Below are positions 26,532 through 34,151 of a stretch of DNA of 39,375 nucleotides, in pieces. The stretch lies in assembly GCA_949740745.1 (NCBI GenBank), contig CATJIW010000189.1:1-39375 (forward strand), given 5' to 3'. Position 1 is the first letter of the stretch, and every line of letters begins with the position of its first letter. Made by a program: the position numbers and the translations under genes. The notes beneath the pieces are model-generated. The model was not told the DNA's origin. It saw nothing but the letters and a program-made list of their open reading frames with translations, and ran no database searches. Source of the stretch: an uncultured Lachnospiraceae bacterium. Its GTDB lineage: Bacteria > Bacillota > Clostridia > Lachnospirales > Lachnospiraceae.

Positions 26532-27961
26532 TGGCGGTGTGCGAGATCTGGGATGTGCGGGGGCGGCTCGACCATCCCATCGATTATGCGGAGAATCCGG
26601 AAAAGACGGCCAATCCCGCATACGACGCCAGCGTCAAATATACGGAAGCGGATCTGCAGGCCCTGGGAGACGTGATGAAGTATGCCGCCAACGGCGACAA
26701 GACGGAACGGCAGTTTTTTGTTACAGGGGTCAACTGCACCCCGGCCACCGCCAGGGACGAAATGCTGATCGCCAAGGCACAGTGGAACGATCAGAGCGAG
26801 ATCGTCTGCTACCATGGATTCCAGAGCTTCCGACCGGGTGAGGCCACGCCGGAGCTGGCTCACGAGATTGGCGTGAGGCTGGCCGGGAAGATGTGGGGCG
26901 GACGGTTCCAGGTGATCGTCGCCACCCACTTAAACACGGAATGCCTGCACAACCACTTTGTCGTTAATTCCGTGTCCTTCGTGGATGGAAAGCATTACCA
27001 CGACCATAAGAAAAATCTCAGGCTCCTGCGGATGCATTCCGACGAGCTCTGCCGGGAATATTCCCTGTCGGTCATCGAGCACCCTGTCGGCAGGAAGAAG
27101 CCCTACGCTCTCTGCCAGGCAGAAAAAATGGGTCTCCCCACCAGGGACAGCGTGGCCAGACAGGCGGTGGACGAGGCTATCCGTAAATCTTATACGCTGA
27201 GAGACTTTGATCGGCAGATGGCAGAAATGGGATATCGTTTGGATTTCAATCCGAACCGGAAATACTGGACGATCATCGGGAAAGGCTGGCAGAGGCCGAA
27301 GAGGCTCCACCGGCTGGGAGAGGATTACACCAAAGAACGGATTCTGGAACGCATCCGGGAAAATTCCTATGAGGTCAAATTTACGCGCTATGCCGAACCG
27401 GCGAAGGCCGTCAGGATCATAAGGGTAAAAGGTTCCCTGAAAGCCGGCGGGAGAGTCGGCGGCTTCCGGGGCCTGTACCTGCATTACTGTTATAAGCTGG
27501 GAATCTTTCCCGGAAGGAGACAGCAGGATCATGCGAGGCTTCATTATCTTTTGAAAGACGACCTCATGAAGATGCAGGCCATCGCAGAGGAAACGAGGTT
27601 GCTCTGCCGGAACCACATCGACACGGCAGAGCAACTTTTGTCTTATAAAACGTCGCTGGAGACGGAGATCGCAGAGCTGACCGAACGGCGAAAGGGACTT
27701 TATACTCAGAGCCGCAGGATGGGCGGGGAAAAAGGAGAAGTGGTCAGAGCTCAGATTTTCGAGATCACAGGACGGCTTAAAACGGCCAGAAAGGAGGTTA
27801 GGCTGTGCGGGGGGATCGAGGCCCGGAGCGGAATCTTGAAAGAGAAACTGCAGATCATACGGGCGGATGAAAAGGAACAGGACAGAAAGGAGCTGAAGAA
27901 GCATGAACACAGGCGGCGAGGCGGCGGAACAGATCGTCCGGATGAGCCTGGAAGGGCTTGA
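26531..27961 (+). CDS. Relaxase/mobilization nuclease (MobA/VirD2 type)
   Basis: GYHGFQSFRPGE-like region (CYHGFQSFRPGEATPELAHEIG), HLNTECLHNHFVVNSVSFVDGKHYHD histidine motif. Confidence 0.92.
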   Translation: MAVCEIWDVRGRLDHPIDYAENPEKTANPAYDASVKYTEADLQALGDVMKYAANGDKTERQFFVTGVNCTPATARDEMLIAKAQWNDQSEIVCYHGFQSFRPGEATPELAHEIGVRLAGKMWGGRFQVIVATHLNTECLHNHFVVNSVSFVDGKHYHDHKKNLRLLRMHSDELCREYSLSVIEHPVGRKKPYALCQAEKMGLPTRDSVARQAVDEAIRKSYTLRDFDRQMAEMGYRLDFNPNRKYWTIIGKGWQRPKRLHRLGEDYTKERILERIRENSYEVKFTRYAEPAKAVRIIRVKGSLKAGGRVGGFRGLYLHYCYKLGIFPGRRQQDHARLHYLLKDDLMKMQAIAEETRLLCRNHIDTAEQLLSYKTSLETEIAELTERRKGLYTQSRRMGGEKGEVVRAQIFEITGRLKTARKEVRLCGGIEARSGILKEKLQIIRADEKEQDRKELKKHEHRRRGGGTDRPDEPGRA

Positions 27962-28775
27962 AGTTGCCGCAAAGATTTCCGGGGCCGGTGCGAAAAACAT
28001 GGCGGCTCTTTTGTACGCCATATTGAAAGAAGAAAAGAAAACCAGAGGCAAGGCGAGGCTTGCGCCCTTACTCCGCTCCGGAAAAGAATTGAAAGTTTTC
28101 ACGATCAGGCGGAGCGATCTGAAGACATTCACCAGAGAGGCGAAAAAATACGGCGTGCTTTACCGTGTCCTTGTGGACAGGGAAAATAAAAGTCCGGGTG
28201 CGGAGGTTGATATCATTGCGCGGGCCGGGGACGCACCGAAGATCAACCGCATTGTGGAGCGGTTCCATCTGGCTTCCGTGGATGCGGCGTCCATTATGAC
28301 CCGGCCAGAAAAAAACAAAGGAACAGAAAGCGATCTGCCGGGGGCAGATACCAAGGAGCAGAGCCCGAAAGAGAAAGAAGCGCTTCTGGATGCCCTCATG
28401 GGAAAACAGGAGGCAGAAGCGTCCCGCCCAAACTCTTTGGAGGCGGAGACAGAGTCCGCCCCTCTGTCCGGGCCTGGCTCCGGGCCGTCCGGGAGATCCG
28501 AAGGGGCTGATCTTGGAGCCGGCACAGAGAAAAGGAACAAATCCTTGAAAGGAGAAGGGAGATTTTCGTTTAAAGAGGAGAAGCCTTCGGTCAGAGAAGC
28601 GATCCGGAAAATCCAGGAGGACCGCCGGGGACAGAGGGCGGGTGCATCCTCTGTTCCGGACAGGCGGGCCGGATCCGATCCGGAAAAGAAAGCGAACCTC
28701 CAGACTGTCCGGAGGACGGGCCGCAGACAGCCCCCGAAACGGAGGAAGCCGGAGAAAACGAAAGGAGCAAGGTGA
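27903..28775 (+). CDS. PcfB-family (DUF3801) protein
   Basis: GEAAEQIVRMSLEGLEVAAKISGAGAKNMAALLYAILKEEKKTRGKARL...GVLYRVLVDRENKSPGAEVDIIARAGDAPKINRIVERF. Confidence 0.85.
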   Translation: MNTGGEAAEQIVRMSLEGLEVAAKISGAGAKNMAALLYAILKEEKKTRGKARLAPLLRSGKELKVFTIRRSDLKTFTREAKKYGVLYRVLVDRENKSPGAEVDIIARAGDAPKINRIVERFHLASVDAASIMTRPEKNKGTESDLPGADTKEQSPKEKEALLDALMGKQEAEASRPNSLEAETESAPLSGPGSGPSGRSEGADLGAGTEKRNKSLKGEGRFSFKEEKPSVREAIRKIQEDRRGQRAGASSVPDRRAGSDPEKKANLQTVRRTGRRQPPKRRKPEKTKGAR

Positions 28776-28778
28776 GGA

Positions 28779-29651
28779 ATGAGCATTTATGACGTATTTG
28801 GCGGCACAAAAAGTTTTGACAAAGATGCCTGGGCGGCGGAAAAGCAGGAACAGCGGAAGGCGGCTTATGAACTGATCGAAGCTACCTGCGGCAGGATGAA
28901 AACCAACGGAGAACATTTCCGCCGGTATCTGGATGTGCAGGGGCGGTTTGACCGGTACTCCGTCAACAACGCCATCCTGGTCTCGGCGCAAATGCCGGAG
29001 GCGGCTCGGCTCAAAGACTACAACGACTGGAAAAAGAGCGGTGTGTATGTGGACAGGGATGCGCAGAGAGTGACCATTCTGGAACCGGGAAAGGAGTACC
29101 GGCGGGACGATGGCACAAAGACGATCGGCTACAACGCGAAGGAGGTCTACGACATTTCGCAGACTTCTGCAAAAGGCAGACAGGAAACAAAAGAGGCAAG
29201 ATCCATGCGGGAACTGGTGTCGGCCGTGATTGGCGCAAGCCCCGTCTTCTTCCAGCCTGTAGAAGAGCTGGAGTTTCCGGCCTTTTATGACGGTTCCAAA
29301 CAGGTGATCTTTGTTCGGACGGGTCTCGGAGAGAAGGAGCTTTTCGCCGCCATGGCAAAGGAGACGGCGTCGGCAGTCTACGATCTGAAACACAGGGAAA
29401 GACGGGAAGCTTCCGAGTTCGGGGCCTATTGTGTGGCCTATATGGCAGTTTCCCGCTACGGCGTGGATACCAGGGGATTCGACTTCGGAAAGCTCCCGGA
29501 GGGCTTTGCCGACATGGAAACGCTGGCATTTAAAAGAGAGCTTGGGAAAATACGGGATGTATTTGGGGAGATCCAGAACGGGATCTACCGGACCCTGGAA
29601 AAGAACAGGCCGCCCAAGGAAAAGGGGCGGGAGCATCATGAAGAACGATGA
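28779..29651 (+). CDS. ArdC-N-like ssDNA-binding/antirestriction-type protein
   Basis: FDRYSVNNAILVSAQMPEAARLKDYNDWKKSGVYVDRDAQRVTILEPGKEY resembles the ArdC N-terminal domain. Confidence 0.65.
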   Translation: MSIYDVFGGTKSFDKDAWAAEKQEQRKAAYELIEATCGRMKTNGEHFRRYLDVQGRFDRYSVNNAILVSAQMPEAARLKDYNDWKKSGVYVDRDAQRVTILEPGKEYRRDDGTKTIGYNAKEVYDISQTSAKGRQETKEARSMRELVSAVIGASPVFFQPVEELEFPAFYDGSKQVIFVRTGLGEKELFAAMAKETASAVYDLKHRERREASEFGAYCVAYMAVSRYGVDTRGFDFGKLPEGFADMETLAFKRELGKIRDVFGEIQNGIYRTLEKNRPPKEKGREHHEER

Positions 29652-31428
29652 GGGCAGGACGGGATGGCTTCTGTTCTTTGCAGGTCTCCTGGCTGTGGTA
29701 TGGCTTGCCCTGCTCACGGCTCCCCATGCCGGCGGCGGCCTGGTGGGGATCATAAAAAATCTTCCTGTGGCGATGGAGAGGCCGTTCCAAATAACCATGT
29801 GCGAGGACAGTGCAAGAACTGTTCTTATTTTTATGCTTGCCTACGGCGTGGGAGCCGGGATCTATTTCTTCACACGCAGGAATTACCGAAAAGGTGAGGA
29901 ACACGGTTCCGCCAAATGGGGAGATGCCGGAGCTTTGAACAGGAAATACAGGGAGAAAGATCCGTTCCAAAATAAGCTTCTCACCCGGCATGTCCGGATC
30001 GGACTTGACGGAAAGAAGCACCGGCGGAACCTGAACGTCCTCGTGGTCGGCGGATCCGGGGCGGGGAAGACTCGATTTTATTGCAAGCCCAACGCCATGC
30101 AGTGCAATACGTCCATGGTAATCTTGGATCCGAAGGGAGAGATTCTTCGGGACGTGGGCGGACTTTTAGAAGCCGAAGGCTACGAGGTGCGGGTTCTTGA
30201 CCTGATCAACATGCACCGGAGCCATTGCTACAATCCCTTTGTCTATCTGCAGGATGACAACGACGTGCAACGGCTTGTGACCAGTCTTTTTAAATCCACC
30301 GCGCCGAAGGGGAGCCAATCCCAGGATCCGTTCTGGGACACGGCGGCTTCCATGTTGCTCCTGGCCTTGATGTTTTATCTGAAATATGAGGCCCCGCCGG
30401 GGGAACAGAACTTCCCGATGGTGATGGAGCTTCTGCGGGCGGGAGAAATGAGCGAAGAGGAGGAGGGCGGCATAAGTCCGCTGGATGAGCTGTTTGACCG
30501 TCTGGAAATGGAGCATCCGGAGCACATCGCTTTGAAATATTACCGAAACTACCGTTCCGGTTCCGCCAAAACCTTGAAGAGCATCCAGATCACCCTTGCC
30601 GCAAGGCTGGAAAAGTTCAACCTGGAGAGCCTGGCGGGCCTTACCGCCACCGACGAGATGGATCTGCCGAGCCTGGGAGAACGGAAAGTGGCCTTGTTCG
30701 CCTTGATCCCGGACAACGACACCAGCTTTAACTTCCTTGTGTCGGTTTTGTACACCCAGTTGTTCCAGCAGTTGTTTTACCTTGCCGACCACAGATACGG
30801 AGGGAGCCTGCCCGTCCACGTGCATTTCCTGATGGACGAGTTCAGCAACGTTTCACTTCCCGATGACTTTGATAAGATTCTTTCCGTTATGCGCTCCCGC
30901 GGCGTGTCGGTCAGTATCATCCTGCAGAACCTGGCACAGCTCAAGGCTCTTTTTGAGAAACAATGGGAAAGTATCGTCGGCAACTGCGATGAATTTCTCT
31001 ATCTTGGCGGAAATGAGCAGGGCACCCACAAGTATGTGTCGGAACTGCTGGGAAAGGCGACGATCGACACCAACACTTACGGGAGAAGTTCCGGCCCGAG
31101 CGGGAACTATTCCACCAATTATCAGATTTCCGGCCGGGAGCTTCTGACACCGGACGAGGTGCGTATGCTGGACAACCGCTATGCGGTTCTTTTTGTACGT
31201 GGAGAACGCCCGGTCAGGGATCTGAAGTATGACATTTTAAAACATCCAAATGTGAAGCGGACTGCCGACGGGGGAGAGCCCCCCTATGTCCATGGCGAGC
31301 CGGTGCAGGCAACCGCGACCCTTGTGTTTGACGACAGGATTCCGGAAGGGGCCGTGAGTCTGGAAGCTGTCGGCACTTCTTATGAACTTCTGTCCGAAGA
31401 GGATTTAGAAGAATTATTTCATTTATGA
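29638..31428 (+). CDS. VirD4/TraG-family type IV coupling protein
   Basis: VVGGSGAGKTRFYCKPNAMQCNTSMVILDPKGEILRD Walker A; MDEFSNVSLPDDFDKILSVMRSRGVSVSIILQNLAQLKALF. Confidence 0.93.
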   Translation: MKNDEGRTGWLLFFAGLLAVVWLALLTAPHAGGGLVGIIKNLPVAMERPFQITMCEDSARTVLIFMLAYGVGAGIYFFTRRNYRKGEEHGSAKWGDAGALNRKYREKDPFQNKLLTRHVRIGLDGKKHRRNLNVLVVGGSGAGKTRFYCKPNAMQCNTSMVILDPKGEILRDVGGLLEAEGYEVRVLDLINMHRSHCYNPFVYLQDDNDVQRLVTSLFKSTAPKGSQSQDPFWDTAASMLLLALMFYLKYEAPPGEQNFPMVMELLRAGEMSEEEEGGISPLDELFDRLEMEHPEHIALKYYRNYRSGSAKTLKSIQITLAARLEKFNLESLAGLTATDEMDLPSLGERKVALFALIPDNDTSFNFLVSVLYTQLFQQLFYLADHRYGGSLPVHVHFLMDEFSNVSLPDDFDKILSVMRSRGVSVSIILQNLAQLKALFEKQWESIVGNCDEFLYLGGNEQGTHKYVSELLGKATIDTNTYGRSSGPSGNYSTNYQISGRELLTPDEVRMLDNRYAVLFVRGERPVRDLKYDILKHPNVKRTADGGEPPYVHGEPVQATATLVFDDRIPEGAVSLEAVGTSYELLSEEDLEELFHL

Positions 31429-31442
31429 GGAGGATCTACCCT

Positions 31443-31802
31443 ATGAAACTTTTTAAGAAAAGCGAGAAGAAAGCGACCAAAAAACTGCCGGCGGCAGAAA
31501 CAGCAAAAAAAGGCTTCCGCCATGTCTGCGCGGCAGTGCATGCCCTTTTGACGGCGTTCGGCATGTCCGCAACGGTTTTCGCCTCCGGAGGAGACCCGAT
31601 CGCCGTAGTCAACAACCTTTCTGATTTTATCTTTGGTCTGGTGCGGGCCGTGGGAATGATCATGCTGGGCTTCGGCATTGTGCAGGTGGGTTTGTCATTA
31701 AAATCCCATGACCCGTCCCAGAGGGCAAACGGCTTTCTGACGCTGGCAGGCGGCATTGTCATTACCTTTGCAAAAGAAATCTTAACACTGATCACGGGCT
31801 GA
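31443..31802 (+). CDS. VirB2/TrbC-like small membrane protein (putative pilin-type subunit)
   Basis: Signal-like N-terminus then two TM helices (FGLVRAVGMIMLGFGIVQVGLSL, GFLTLAGGIVITFAKEILTLI); position between VirD4 and VirB6. Confidence 0.65.
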   Translation: MKLFKKSEKKATKKLPAAETAKKGFRHVCAAVHALLTAFGMSATVFASGGDPIAVVNNLSDFIFGLVRAVGMIMLGFGIVQVGLSLKSHDPSQRANGFLTLAGGIVITFAKEILTLITG

Positions 31803-31818
31803 TAAAAAGGACGAGATC

Positions 31819-31865
31819 ACAGGGCGGGGATCTTTCCGGGCGGGGAAAGTCCCTGTTCTTTTTTT
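31819..31865 (+). terminator. Intrinsic terminator between VirB2-like and VirB6-like genes
   Basis: ACAGGG..GATCTTTCC..GGAAAGTCCCTGT then tcTTTTTTT. Confidence 0.75.
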
Positions 31866-31967
31866 AAAGAAAGGACTGGTTCATGAAGATCGATAAAAAA
31901 TACAGGGAGAGATCGTGTGCGGCACTGGGCCGGACAGAGATCCGGAAAGGGAAGGAGGCGGCAGACA

Positions 31968-32804
31968 GTGTCGGATAGCTGGATCGTCCAGAACCTGCTC
32001 AATGCCTTGAACACATGGAACGAGAAACTGTCGGAGATTTGGCAACTGCTCACCCAGTCCCCGGAGGAATTTAAGGGCGGGGCCATCTGGGACGTGATCG
32101 TGGCTGTTCATGGGGCTTTGCGGGCGATCGGCCTTGCGCTCCTGGTGCTGTTTTTCGTGGTGGGAGTCATGCGGACGGCGGGGAATTTTGCAGAAGTGAA
32201 GAAGCCGGAACATGCCTTGAAGCTGTTTATCCGCTTCGTTCTCGCCAAAGGCGTGGTGACTTACGGCCTGGAACTCATGATGGCCCTGTTCCGGATCGTC
32301 CAGGGGATCATTTCAACGGCCATGAACGCCGCAGGCTTCGGCTCCGTGCAACAGATGATACTGCCGCAGGAGATCGTGGAAGCTGTGGAGGACTGCGGCT
32401 TTTTCGAGAGCATTCCTCTATGGGCGGTGACGCTGATCGGCGGCCTGTTCATCACGGTGCTGTCGTTTGTCATGATCATGTCGGTATACGGAAGGTTTTT
32501 CAAGCTTTACCTTTATGCCGCCATCGCACCTGTGCCGCTTTCCACCTTTGCAGGTGCACCGAGCCAGAGCGTGGGAAAGAGCTTTATCAAGAGCTATGCC
32601 GCCGTGTGCCTGGAGGGGGCGGTCATCGTGCTGGCCTGCATCATCTTCTCCGTATTTGCGGCTTCCCCGCCGGTGGCCGATCCGGATGCGGCGGCAGTGT
32701 CCATGGTGTGGAGCTATGTCGGCGAGCTTGTTTTTAATATGCTGATCCTTGTCGGCACGATTAAGATGGCAGACCGGGTGGTGCGGGAGATGATGGGACT
32801 GTAA
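31968..32804 (+). CDS. VirB6/TrbL-like conjugal transfer membrane protein (GTG start)
   Basis: Multi-TM protein with GGAIWDVIVAVHGALRAIGLALLVLFFVVGVMRTAGNF...; ggaaggagg before GTG 31968. Confidence 0.8.
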   Translation: MSDSWIVQNLLNALNTWNEKLSEIWQLLTQSPEEFKGGAIWDVIVAVHGALRAIGLALLVLFFVVGVMRTAGNFAEVKKPEHALKLFIRFVLAKGVVTYGLELMMALFRIVQGIISTAMNAAGFGSVQQMILPQEIVEAVEDCGFFESIPLWAVTLIGGLFITVLSFVMIMSVYGRFFKLYLYAAIAPVPLSTFAGAPSQSVGKSFIKSYAAVCLEGAVIVLACIIFSVFAASPPVADPDAAAVSMVWSYVGELVFNMLILVGTIKMADRVVREMMGL

Positions 32805-32880
32805 AATAGAGGTGGATTTTTTGAATGCAGTCGGCTATAATGTAGGCACGGGGACAATGTCTTTCCGGAAGGAGGCACAT

Positions 32881-33216
32881 ATGCTGAAATTAGAGATCCG
32901 AATGGATGAGGAAAAGATACTTGCAGAAAAACGGTATCGTCTGGAAAGTATCTATGAGGCGCTGGAGCAGGCTTTTTCCAAATATAAGCTGAACAAGATG
33001 CAGGACGCAGACGGAACGATGTGGTTTACAGGCAATGGGGATCCGAAGGACTACGGGGCCTTCGGCAGTATCATCACGTCATTGCGGGAAAAGACGTGGT
33101 TTATGGATTATGTAACCAGGTGGGTGTGGTACAACAGCGACGACGGAGAGAACGAGGAAGATTACGCAGTTGAAGATGTTCTGTACCACTATACAAAAAA
33201 ATTAAGCGTGGCATGA
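32881..33216 (+). CDS. Small hypothetical protein, candidate partner of VapD-like protein
   Basis: 111 aa, starts after aaggagg; overlaps the VapD-like start by 4 nt (ATGA). Confidence 0.65.
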   Translation: MLKLEIRMDEEKILAEKRYRLESIYEALEQAFSKYKLNKMQDADGTMWFTGNGDPKDYGAFGSIITSLREKTWFMDYVTRWVWYNSDDGENEEDYAVEDVLYHYTKKLSVA

Positions 33217-33551
33217 TGGCAAAGAGAGAAGCAAGGCATCTGAAAGCACTGTATTTTGATCTTCGGGTGAAGGACTTAAAGGAGCATTTCTCAGAGACCA
33301 ATCCGAATGGAGCATATGGAAGGATACGGGATTATCTTGTGAGCCGGAACTTTTCCCATGAACAGTATTCCGGGTATCATTCCAGATACAAGACGACGGA
33401 TTTGGAGATTTTTGACTTGATCCGGGAAATGAGCCGGGAGTTGCCATGGCTTTCTTCCTGCTTAAATCACTTTGAAGTGACGAATGTGGGAGCCAACCAT
33501 GATCTGATGCAGTTATTCGAGGAAGCGGTGCCGGAACCGGAAACTTTATAA
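33213..33551 (+). CDS. VapD-like (Cas2-related fold) putative endoribonuclease
   Basis: KALYFDLRVKDLKEHFSETNPNGAYGRIRDYLVSRNFSHEQYSGYHSRYKTTDLEIFDLIREMSRELPWLSSCLNHFEV matches VapD layout. Confidence 0.7.
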   Translation: MMAKREARHLKALYFDLRVKDLKEHFSETNPNGAYGRIRDYLVSRNFSHEQYSGYHSRYKTTDLEIFDLIREMSRELPWLSSCLNHFEVTNVGANHDLMQLFEEAVPEPETL

Positions 33552-33566
33552 AAACAGGATTTAAAA

Positions 33567-33596
33567 TCGTCACTTTTTATAGGTGGCGGTTTTTTA
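33567..33596 (+). terminator. Intrinsic terminator just upstream of structured element B
   Basis: tCGTCAC..GTGGCGg then TTTTTT. Confidence 0.65.
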
Positions 33597-33682
33597 TGCA
33601 CACGGGCCCCAGAGGAAGAGTGTCAGCAAAGCTGACGGGGCCCGGCGCAACGAGTAGGGAAAGAAAGCTCTTCTCTACTCGA
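33596..33682 (+). ncRNA. Structured leader element, copy B (unnamed)
   Basis: atgcacaCGGGCCCCagaggaagagtGTCAGCaaaGCTGACGGGGCCCGgcgcaaCGAGTAGggaaagaaagctcttctCTACTCG; three stems; similar to 17580-17672. Confidence 0.6.
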
Positions 33683-33707
33683 TTGCCAAAAAGGAGGCAG
33701 TGTTCAT

Positions 33708-34148
33708 TTGGAGGTAAAGATCAACAAGGAAATCCGCAACTATACGGAAAGCATGTTCTTCGGACTGTCGCTCAGGCAGTTCTTTTTTTCTGTTTTAGCC
33801 TGCGGCGTAGCGGTTGGATCGTATTTCTTACTCCGCCCACGGTTTGGCATCGAGACCCTCAGCTGGGTGTGCGTGCTGGGGGCGGCCCCTTTCGCCGCCC
33901 TGGGCTTTGTCCGCTACAACGGCATGACGGCGGAACAATTCTTGTGGGCCTGGTTCAAGTTTACGTTTCTCATGCCGAGGCGGCTTCTGTTTCTTCCGGA
34001 AAATCTCTATTATGAGGCGATGAGGCCGATCATCGAGGCCCGTGAGAAGGGCCTTCCGGCGGGAGGGAGGAGCCGGAGAGGAAGGGCAGAAAAAGCGGCG
34101 GCAGAACAGAGATTATCATTGAACAGAAAGAAGAAAGCAAGGAGGTAG
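33708..34148 (+). CDS. PrgI-family membrane protein (TTG start)
   Basis: MEVKINKEIRNYTESMFFGLSLRQFFFSVLACGVAVGSYFLLRPRFG; just before VirB4. Confidence 0.88.
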   Translation: MEVKINKEIRNYTESMFFGLSLRQFFFSVLACGVAVGSYFLLRPRFGIETLSWVCVLGAAPFAALGFVRYNGMTAEQFLWAWFKFTFLMPRRLLFLPENLYYEAMRPIIEAREKGLPAGGRSRRGRAEKAAAEQRLSLNRKKKARR

Positions 34149-34151
34149 GCC

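Noticed and set aside
26930-28132. 400-aa minus-strand ORF opposite the relaxase
   Set aside because: Relaxase histidine motifs are on the plus strand; no domain on the minus strand.
28068-29798. 576-aa minus-strand ORF opposite PcfB and ArdC-like genes
   Set aside because: Crosses gene boundaries on the opposite strand; low-complexity composition typical of antisense reading.
33596-34015. ORF starting ATGCACACGGGCCCC as a protein gene
   Set aside because: Relative to copy A at 17580 the frame is broken by a 1-nt indel and downstream length differences, while stems are retained; it then runs out of frame through PrgI. RNA structure explains it better.
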